Origin: Sporomusa sphaeroides DSM 2875
Lineage (GTDB): Bacteria; Bacillota; Negativicutes; Sporomusales; Sporomusaceae
Assembly (NCBI RefSeq): GCF_001941975.2
Contig: NZ_CP146991.1
Coordinates: forward strand, 4,519,501 to 4,583,500
Reading direction: 5' to 3'
DNA length: 64,000 nucleotides
Below, one piece after another: positions 56,258 to 62,377 of this stretch. How positions within the stretch are numbered: position 1 is the first letter of the stretch; each line of letters starts with the position of its first letter. The notes beneath the pieces are model-generated. The model was not told where the DNA came from, made no database searches, and worked only from the letters and a program-made list of their open reading frames with translations. A program made the translations under genes and the position numbers.

Positions 56258-57029
56258 GATGTGAACTACCTCCTTGTTCAACCGTCATCACCGTGGTTTC
56301 AACCCCATACAAGGAACGCAGGTTTTCAGCGGTAAATACTTCTTTTATCGAGCCGTCGGCAAAAATCCGGCCGTCTTTAACGGCGATAATCCGCTGACTG
56401 AAGCGGGCCGCATGATTCAAATCATGCAGTACCATAACAACCGTAAGCTGCCGGTCCTGATGCAGTTTGCGAACCAGTTTCATTAATTCCAGCTGGTGAT
56501 GCAGATCCAGGTAAGTTGTCGGTTCATCCAGCAGCAGCAGGCGGGGCTGCTGGGCCAGCGCCATGGCCAGCCAGGCCCGCTGCCGTTCACCGCCTGACAA
56601 GCTGTCCAGACGGCAGTGCTGCATTGCCTGCATACCGGTAGCTGCCAGCGCTTCGGCCATACAAGCCTGATCAGCGGTTGCCAGCTGTTCAAACATTTTT
56701 TTATAAGGCATCCGCCCATATGACACCAGATCATTGACGGTCATATCCCCCGGGGCATGTACTGTCTGAGGAAGAATGGCCATAATCCGGGCCACCTCCC
56801 GGGGCGGCAGGCTGTAAATATCTTTACCGTCTAAGAGGACAGTGCCGGCCAGCGGCGGCAACAACCGGCTCAACGCCTTCAACAGTGTCGATTTTCCCGA
56901 ACCGTTGGGGCCGATTATCGAGATCACCTCCGGTTTATCAATCACCAGATCCAACTGCGGCGCAATTACCTTATGGCCATAGCCCAGCTTAGCGGCACGC
57001 ACTTCCATAGTGTGATTGGTCAGGTTCAT
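56214..57029 (-). CDS. heme/siderophore ABC importer ATPase (HmuV-like)
   Basis: A 271-residue ATPase of the FecE/HmuV group: GPNGSGKSTL, LSGGERQRAWLAMAL, LLLLDEPTTYLD and VLHDLNHAARF. It powers the permease encoded upstream (ATGA overlap). Its C-terminus SSHLVCFPHDTC is longer than usual and shares DNA with the next gene. Confidence 0.9.
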   Translation of the reverse strand: MNLTNHTMEVRAAKLGYGHKVIAPQLDLVIDKPEVISIIGPNGSGKSTLLKALSRLLPPLAGTVLLDGKDIYSLPPREVARIMAILPQTVHAPGDMTVNDLVSYGRMPYKKMFEQLATADQACMAEALAATGMQAMQHCRLDSLSGGERQRAWLAMALAQQPRLLLLDEPTTYLDLHHQLELMKLVRKLHQDRQLTVVMVLHDLNHAARFSQRIIAVKDGRIFADGSIKEVFTAENLRSLYGVETTVMTVEQGGSSHLVCFPHDTCLAPGA

Positions 57030-58030
57030 CGTCTCATCCCCTTTCGCAGCAAATAAATAAAGAACGGAGCTCCCAGAAAAGCCATAAAAATTCCCACAGG
57101 CACTTCCACCGGACTGAACAGCGTACGGGCCACCGTATCGGCGGCTACCACCAGCGTGGCTCCCAGCACTGCCGCGCAGGGCAGCAAATATTCGAAATCA
57201 GAACCCACCAGCATGCGGGTTATATGGGGAACAATCAGTCCGACAAAGCCTAACAGACCTGCGACACTTACGGCGGAAGCGGCCAGCAGCGCCGCCAGCA
57301 CCACCAGCAAAAAGCGTGCCCTTTCTACCCTGATACCCAGTCCCTTAGCCACATCATCCCCTAATTGCAACGCGTTCAAATACCGGTAAGACAGTACCGC
57401 TCCCACTATGCCGATAATACTGTACGGCAAAATCATGCTGACATGATCCCAGCTGCGGCCCTGAAAGCCCCCAGCCATCCAGTTGACAACCCCCTGGACC
57501 TTATCGGAATGAAAAACCATGAGTGCACTCATGCCGCCGCCAAAAAAAGCCGCCAGCGCCACACCGGCCAAAATCAGCCGCAGCGGCTGCACCCCCCGGT
57601 CCCAGGACAATAAGAATACGATTGCGGCAGCCACCAGAGCGCCGCCAAAGGCCATCGCCGGTACCAGCGCCGTCAGTCCCGGCCACAAAATCATCACCGC
57701 CATAGCGGCCAGTCCGGCTCCCGCCGATACCCCGATAATACCGGGGTCGGCCAGCGGATTGCGCAGCACACCCTGCAGAATGCAGCCGGCCAGTGCCAGG
57801 TTTATCCCGGTCAAAGCTCCGACAAGTACCCGGGGAACCCGGATATTATAAATAATCTGGTAAACTTCCGTACCGGCCGGAGAGGCAAACACATTCCAGA
57901 TGTCAGACATACTGACAGCCACGGCACCCACCCTGATGCCAATTAACAGCGCCAGAACCAAGGCCGCCAGCCCGGTAATACTGATAACCGCCCGTCGGGT
58001 CATCCGCGGATCTGCAGCCAATTCTCTCAC
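57026..58030 (-). CDS. heme/siderophore ABC importer permease (HmuU-like)
   Basis: A 334-residue FecCD-type permease with about ten helices: IRVPRVLVGALTGINLALAG, GVLRNPLADPGIIGVSAGAG and GLLGFVGLIVPHITRMLVGS. The GTG start at 58030 shares a base with the stop of the binding-protein gene (TAGTG), implying translational coupling. It is part of a complete importer with the proteins encoded at 58030-59004 and 56214-57029. Confidence 0.93.
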   Translation of the reverse strand: MRELAADPRMTRRAVISITGLAALVLALLIGIRVGAVAVSMSDIWNVFASPAGTEVYQIIYNIRVPRVLVGALTGINLALAGCILQGVLRNPLADPGIIGVSAGAGLAAMAVMILWPGLTALVPAMAFGGALVAAAIVFLLSWDRGVQPLRLILAGVALAAFFGGGMSALMVFHSDKVQGVVNWMAGGFQGRSWDHVSMILPYSIIGIVGAVLSYRYLNALQLGDDVAKGLGIRVERARFLLVVLAALLAASAVSVAGLLGFVGLIVPHITRMLVGSDFEYLLPCAAVLGATLVVAADTVARTLFSPVEVPVGIFMAFLGAPFFIYLLRKGMRR

Positions 58031-59004
58031 TACTCAGCCACCTCCGGATATAAATGACCGGCCAAAATACTCATGGCTTCATCTACCTGAGTCCCGGGAT
58101 TAACGGCAAACAGCTTGTACGGCAGCCGGTGAACCTGATTGGTAGCTACAGCCTTCAACCCGCGCCAGGCCGGGTGGCCGGCCAGCTCATTGCTGAACTT
58201 GTCGCTTACCTTATCATCAGGACTATGGGTGATCAGCAAAATCTTATCCGGATTCTGCTTAGCAATATACTCCATACTTAGCGGCACATAGCCCATATGA
58301 CTCTGTCCGTCATCGCCCTGATCACCCAGATTAACAGCTCCCAGCCGTTTGACCAAATCACCGGTAAAGCTGCGCGAAGTTGCCATATGGAAACTTTCCG
58401 GCGACCCCCAGATAACGACAACCTTCGGTGCAGGGCGGTTTTTATTTTTATCAATTATGCTTTGATACCTTGACTGAATTTTGCCGATAACGGCGGCAGC
58501 CTGCTCCGGCTTTCCTGCTAAATCCCCATAAAACTGCAAGGTATCGATAACATGCTGATAGTTTTCCAGCGACTGCAGCAAAATGGGAATCCCCGCCTGA
58601 TCCAGCACCGGAATCAGGTTATGATGAAAGGGCATGTTAACCCCCAAAATTAAATCAGGCTTAAGAGTAACAATTTGCTCAAGGTTGGGATTCGGCGTAC
58701 TGCCAACAGCCGGCACGGCCGCTACCGCCTCCTTCACCGCCTGCGGCAAAGCTTCGGTACTGGGGCGCCCAACCACCGTCCCTCCCACAGCGTAAAATAA
58801 CTCCAGGCTGGAAGCGTTCAGGACAATTACCCGTTCCGGCCGGCGGGGTATTTCCACCTGCCTGCCGGCGCTGTCGGTTACACGGTAGCGCTCAGACACC
58901 TGACTGGCTGCGGGCTGTGACTGGCCTTTCCATAAAAACCAGGCACAGGCAGTCAGCAATACAACCAGCAGGCCAAGTGTCAGTTTAGTAATAGTTTGAC
59001 CCAT
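58030..59004 (-). CDS. heme/siderophore ABC importer binding protein (HmuT-like)
   Basis: A 324-residue class III binding protein. A hydrophobic N-terminus (LTLGLLVVLLTACAWFLWK) is either a lipoprotein signal with cysteine in LLTAC or a membrane anchor. The mature part shows RVIVLNASSLELFYAVGGTV, GRPSTEALP and NPNLEQIVTLKPDLILG. These segments match the cytoplasmic Com fusion protein at 60540 almost position by position. The operon content points to heme; the axial ligand cannot be assigned. Confidence 0.9.
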   Translation of the reverse strand: MGQTITKLTLGLLVVLLTACAWFLWKGQSQPAASQVSERYRVTDSAGRQVEIPRRPERVIVLNASSLELFYAVGGTVVGRPSTEALPQAVKEAVAAVPAVGSTPNPNLEQIVTLKPDLILGVNMPFHHNLIPVLDQAGIPILLQSLENYQHVIDTLQFYGDLAGKPEQAAAVIGKIQSRYQSIIDKNKNRPAPKVVVIWGSPESFHMATSRSFTGDLVKRLGAVNLGDQGDDGQSHMGYVPLSMEYIAKQNPDKILLITHSPDDKVSDKFSNELAGHPAWRGLKAVATNQVHRLPYKLFAVNPGTQVDEAMSILAGHLYPEVAE

Positions 59005-59036
59005 ATTTTCCCCTCATTTCTGCATTTGTCATGCTG

Positions 59037-59750
59037 TCATTCGATTTGATAGTCTATCGGAATATTCATGGCAATCATTTGCCCGGTGTTATGGGTAAAC
59101 GGACAAACCTTCCGCACCAGCGCCAGAGCGGCCTCATCCAAAGCAGCTACCCCTGAGGAACGCAGCACCTGTACACTGGCCAGTTCACCAACCTCATTCA
59201 AACGCACCGCCACCGTGACCGTTCCTACCTGCCCCCGGCGCCTTGCCATATAAGGGTAATCCTTGCGTTTTTCAATTTGCTGGAGAAACGCATTAATAAT
59301 ACTGTCAAGCTCCCCGCCGCCAGGCGCCCTGGCAGCAGTCCTCTCTGAACCCGAACCGGCAGCAGGCTCTGCTGCAGTGCTTTTACCGCTGCCACCGGCA
59401 CCTCCGGCAACCGCTGCTGTTACCACCGCACTTTCACTGCCCGCCAATACATGTCCGGCACGCGGGACAGCCACTTGTCTGTCCACAGGACTAACTGCCG
59501 GCCGGGAAACAACCGGCTTTGCCTGGGTCTCCTCCGGGCTCGCAGCAGGACTGGCAGGGGAAACCGCAGGCGCAGGCTCACTGCTTTGACTGCTGCTGCC
59601 TTCCACAGCCGTAAGTTCAATAACCATCTGCCGTTCCGGCAACGGCTGGGATTCTATATTGCCAAGCACCGCTACCAGTAAAATGCCGCAGAGCAGATGA
59701 GCGACACAAGATAAACTAAAGGCCTTATACCAACACATACCATAGGTCAT
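59037..59750 (-). CDS. tonB: TonB protein
   Basis: A 237-residue protein: N-terminal membrane helix (SCVAHLLCGILLVAVLG), a long Ala/Pro/Ser-rich periplasmic linker (about residues 50-145) and the TonB C-terminal domain (KDYPYMARRRGQVGTVTVAV, then VLRSSGVAALDEAALALV). It transmits energy to the outer-membrane receptor. GAGGTGATTAG precedes the ATG. No exbB or exbD is in the window, so the motor genes must lie elsewhere. Confidence 0.93.
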   Translation of the reverse strand: MTYGMCWYKAFSLSCVAHLLCGILLVAVLGNIESQPLPERQMVIELTAVEGSSSQSSEPAPAVSPASPAASPEETQAKPVVSRPAVSPVDRQVAVPRAGHVLAGSESAVVTAAVAGGAGGSGKSTAAEPAAGSGSERTAARAPGGGELDSIINAFLQQIEKRKDYPYMARRRGQVGTVTVAVRLNEVGELASVQVLRSSGVAALDEAALALVRKVCPFTHNTGQMIAMNIPIDYQIE

Positions 59751-59797
59751 CTAATCACCTCACTTCAATAAAACACGCCGCAACTCCCGCTTTGTCC

Positions 59798-59853
59798 GGC
59801 AATAAAAAAACTCCGTGCAATACTACCCGCACGGAGCTCTCGGCTCTCTGAAG
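59798..59853 (-). promoter_or_regulatory. Com-type leader element B (between com and tonB)
   Basis: On the minus strand: CAGAGAGCC, then GAGAGCTCCGTGC, a 10-base loop, GCACGGAG and TTTTTTTATT. The 8-bp stem CTCCGTGC/GCACGGAG with U-tract is a terminator directly after the com gene; GAGC/GCTC (loop CGAGA) competes with it. It lies within the operon. Confidence 0.85.
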
Positions 59854-59887
59854 ATTATGTAGACTAAATTGTGTTACGCTTCCTCAT

Positions 59888-60076
59888 TTACCAACTGCTG
59901 ATCTTTGTTCCGGACTCTTGGCTGGATTTGCCGATATACTGAACAACACCGCAACGCGAACACTTGATTTCAACATCTTCAGCAATGCCGCGAAACAATA
60001 GTCGATTGCACCGAAAACAACGGACTTCCGGCAATCTTGATTTTGGCGGTCGCAAATTATTTAATTTAGTCTCCAT
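59888..60076 (-). CDS. stand-alone Com-like zinc ribbon protein
   Basis: A 62-residue protein resembling the phage Mu Com zinc ribbon: residues 19-42 have RCFRCNRLLF and VEIKCSRC, with C20, C23, C39 and C42 as zinc ligands. Mu Com binds mom mRNA and activates its translation by changing RNA structure. Basic flanks (RPPKSRLPEVR) fit RNA binding. The same residues line up one for one with the N-terminus of the fusion protein at 60540. ATG 60076 follows GGAGTGG; it is the first gene of the heme operon, between leader elements C and B. Confidence 0.85.
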   Translation of the reverse strand: METKLNNLRPPKSRLPEVRCFRCNRLLFRGIAEDVEIKCSRCGVVQYIGKSSQESGTKISSW

Positions 60077-60116
60077 GTGCACCACTCCAATAGATTGATA
60101 GAATACCCCTGTATCG

Positions 60117-60170
60117 AAAATAAAGCTCCGTGCCCGGTCTTAAGGTGCACGGAGCTCTCAGGCTCTCTTC
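60117..60170 (-). promoter_or_regulatory. Com-type leader element C (operon 5' end)
   Basis: On the minus strand: AGAGAGCC (60168-60161), TGAGAGCTCCGTGC, a 13-base loop, GCACGGAGCT and TTTATTTT. The 10-bp stem AGCTCCGTGC/GCACGGAGCT is the terminator; GAGC (60165-60162) and GCTC (60155-60152) form the competing hairpin with a 6-base loop. The element begins essentially at the predicted transcription start (about 60171). Confidence 0.9.
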
Positions 60171-60177
60171 TATAACC

Positions 60178-60206
60178 ATTATATTGATAATGATTATCAA
60201 AGTCAA
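60178..60206 (-). promoter_or_regulatory. Fur-regulated promoter of the heme operon
   Basis: The minus strand has TTGACT (60206-60201), a 17-base spacer and TATAAT (60183-60178). The spacer itself is the perfect Fur palindrome TTGATAATCATTATCAA (60200-60184), so Fur binding would cover the promoter completely. Confidence 0.95.
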
Positions 60207-60317
60207 CAGCTTTCTGAGAAAATTAAGTAAAAAAAATTTTTATTATTACTATACCTCTATCATCGGAAAAATCTCATAGCTTGGCTGGCTGTGCACCTCT
60301 TAATTTACCGTTTATTC

Positions 60318-60367
60318 TTGACAAAATCGTGTTTCTATTTTTATAATATTAATGAGAATGATTCTTA
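60318..60367 (+). promoter_or_regulatory. promoter and Fur-like box of the Com fusion gene
   Basis: TTGACA (60318-60323), 18 bases, TATAAT (60342-60347); directly downstream TGAGAATGATTCTTA (60353-60367) matches the Fur consensus at 12 of 15 positions and is a near-palindrome. It is divergent from the heme operon promoter, 110 bases away. Confidence 0.85.
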
Positions 60368-60368
60368 A

Positions 60369-60426
60369 AAAGAGAGCCTCGAGCTCCGCGATGAAATAGT
60401 ATTTCACGCGGAGCTTATTTGTTTTA
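60369..60426 (+). promoter_or_regulatory. Com-type leader element D (before the Com fusion gene)
   Basis: AGAGAGCC (60371-60378), TCGAGCTCCGCG, then a TGAAAT/ATTTCA inner stem, CGCGGAGC and TTATTTGTTTT. The 8-bp GCTCCGCG/CGCGGAGC stem is the terminator and GAGC/GCTC (loop CTCGA) the alternative. About 115 bases separate it from the start codon; they contain a small hairpin GCACC/GGTGC (60481-60496). Confidence 0.88.
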
Positions 60427-60539
60427 GCCGTTAACCGCTTCCCCCAATGCCTTCCGTCCTCATGAGGGAAGCTGAGCCTTGCACCGGCAAAGGTGCGTAA
60501 TACATATCCTGGTAAATTTAAATAAAAAGGAGTAATCGC

Positions 60540-61499
60540 ATGAAAACACAGCCTACCACCGGTAAAGTAAATACGGCAGGCTTCAGCGAATGCCGTTGTC
60601 CCAACTGCAACAGACTGCTTTTTAAAGGCCGGGTAAAATATGTTGAGATTCAGTGCCCAAAATGCCGTTTAGTGCAAACAATAAAAAAGGGAAGATCCCT
60701 GCGCCTTGTCGCGCTCAATCCCTCCAATGTCGATCTGTATTATGCTGCCGGCGGACAATTAATCGGCCGGCCCAGCACCACGGCCCTGCCTTCTGATTTG
60801 CTGGAAAAAATCAAAGATGTCCCGGAGGTTGGTGAAACACCCTGCCCGAATATTGATCAGATCATTGCCCTAAAGCCGGACCTGGTATTGGCAGCCGATA
60901 CTCACGTAAAACAGCCAACCCTCTCGACCCTGGAGAAAGCCGGTATACCGGTATATCGCCAACGCTTGGACAGTTTCCAGGAAATCAGCCAGGCCTTGCG
61001 CTTTTACGGCGAATTAGCCGACCGCCCCGGACAAGCCAACGAAGTAATTGACCGCTTGGACAGCAAATTACAGCAGGCCCAGGAAAGAAGCAAAAATAAA
61101 CCCTCCCCCCGGGTACTCACTGTCTGGGGCTCGCTGGAGAAATTGTATATGGCCCTGCCCAACAGTTTTACCGGTGATCTCATCAGCCGCCTCAACGCAC
61201 TTAATGTGGCCGGTGACAGCGATAACCCGGCCACACAGTATGCGCCGCTGACACTGGAATTTGCACTGCAAGCTGATCCGGACCTGATTTTGCTGATTAA
61301 TCACAGCGATGAAGCTAAGGTTGGCGATAAAATCCGCAATGAACTCATGCTTCACCCTGCCTGGCAAAAGCTTAAAGCCGTGCAGCAAAACCAGGTATAT
61401 CAATTGCCCTATCAGCTGTTTGCGGTTAATCCGGCCAGCCGGGCGGATATGGCCATAGATTTTCTGTCAAATTTATTTTATCCTGAGCCTCATTACTGA
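60540..61499 (+). CDS. Com zinc ribbon fused to a cytoplasmic heme/siderophore-binding domain
   Basis: A 319-residue fusion. Residues 18-42 form a Com-like zinc ribbon (CRCPNCNRLLF, VEIQCPKC; ligands C20, C23, C39, C42), matching the separate com protein in register. From about residue 53 it is a class III binding-protein domain (RLVALNPSNVDLYYAAGGQL, GRPSTTALP, NIDQIIALKPDLVLA) paralogous to the operon's binding protein at 58030. There is no signal peptide or membrane helix, so it is cytoplasmic. AAAAAGGAG precedes the ATG. Family knowledge and context suggest a ligand-sensing RNA-binding regulator; direct evidence is limited to domain order and leader elements. Confidence 0.85.
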   Translation: MKTQPTTGKVNTAGFSECRCPNCNRLLFKGRVKYVEIQCPKCRLVQTIKKGRSLRLVALNPSNVDLYYAAGGQLIGRPSTTALPSDLLEKIKDVPEVGETPCPNIDQIIALKPDLVLAADTHVKQPTLSTLEKAGIPVYRQRLDSFQEISQALRFYGELADRPGQANEVIDRLDSKLQQAQERSKNKPSPRVLTVWGSLEKLYMALPNSFTGDLISRLNALNVAGDSDNPATQYAPLTLEFALQADPDLILLINHSDEAKVGDKIRNELMLHPAWQKLKAVQQNQVYQLPYQLFAVNPASRADMAIDFLSNLFYPEPHY

Positions 61500-61526
61500 T
61501 GAAGGTCATGAAGTTATATTTATTCA

Positions 61527-62291
61527 CTAACGTACTGTTCCGAATAGCAATAAAAGTCCACCGATCACCGGAATAGTTACCATCGTAGTTTTCAAAATAA
61601 CGGGAGATAACCGTCTGGTAAACTTCGCACCGATATAGGTTCCGGTCATCAGCCCGGCAATAACCTTAGCTAATAAGCTAAAGTCCAAATGACCGTTAAT
61701 AAGGTAACCTAGTCCACCGAAAAGGGCAATAGGTAAAGAAATAAGCATGGTTGTGCCTGCCGCCTGGTGAACCGGCATATTGAAAACAGTTAACAGTCCA
61801 ATTAAAATAAACGGCATACCGCCTATCCCGAAGGTACCGGACATAATTCCTGAGACTATACCCACCGCGCTGGCGGCCCCCCAATACCGAGCCCCGGTTG
61901 GCGCCGTGAATCCTTGCGCAAAGGATTCTATCCATTCTGGGAAATAAACCCTGATCGCAAGCAAGAAAGCCGATAGAAACAGCATACCGCCAGTCAGCCA
62001 TTTCAGGTCACCGGCTGGCAGCAAACCAGCGAGCTTTGCTCCCAAAAGCGCCCCTGCTGCGCCAAATATGCCGACAACAACCCCACATTTTACAACAACA
62101 TTATCCTCCCGGTAATGGCTGTACGTGCCTGAAACTGTTGTAAACACCATCGCCCCCAGAGATGTCCCCAATGCGGTATGAAGCGGGATGCCGAACATTA
62201 CGGATAAAACCGCAATGACGACTCCCGCTCCCCCAGCACCAACAAAGCCAAGCATCAGTCCCATGATGAGCATTACAAAAATAATCAACAT
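61527..62291 (-). CDS. TSUP family permease (TauE/SafE)
   Basis: A 254-residue membrane protein with about eight helices and the family repeats GLMLGFVGAGGAGVVIAVLS and IVSGIMSGTFGIGGMPFIL. Relatives move sulfite, sulfoacetate or other organosulfonates, or thiosulfate. Substrate unknown. GAGGAAAATAT precedes the ATG. It is downstream of ilvB but separated by a terminator. Confidence 0.88.
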   Translation of the reverse strand: MLIIFVMLIMGLMLGFVGAGGAGVVIAVLSVMFGIPLHTALGTSLGAMVFTTVSGTYSHYREDNVVVKCGVVVGIFGAAGALLGAKLAGLLPAGDLKWLTGGMLFLSAFLLAIRVYFPEWIESFAQGFTAPTGARYWGAASAVGIVSGIMSGTFGIGGMPFILIGLLTVFNMPVHQAAGTTMLISLPIALFGGLGYLINGHLDFSLLAKVIAGLMTGTYIGAKFTRRLSPVILKTTMVTIPVIGGLLLLFGTVR

Positions 62292-62311
62292 ATATTTTCC
62301 TCACTATTACA

Positions 62312-62345
62312 ATAAAAGACGGCTGCTGGCTGCCGCCTTTTATTT
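62312..62345 (-). terminator. terminator of ilvB
   Basis: On the minus strand AAAAGGCGGC pairs with GCCGTCTTTT (one G-T) around AGCCAGCA, with TTTTATT after it. Confidence 0.8.
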
Positions 62346-62377
62346 TTTTATTGGGCTTACTTAGCGCAATAGCCCCT

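Noticed and set aside
59798-59853. Possible T-box because CTTCAGAGAGCCG also occurs in the serC T-box stem I
   Set aside because: The element has no AGGGTGG-type T-box, no specifier loop and is under 60 bases. The shared run is short and the other three copies keep only AGAGAGCC.
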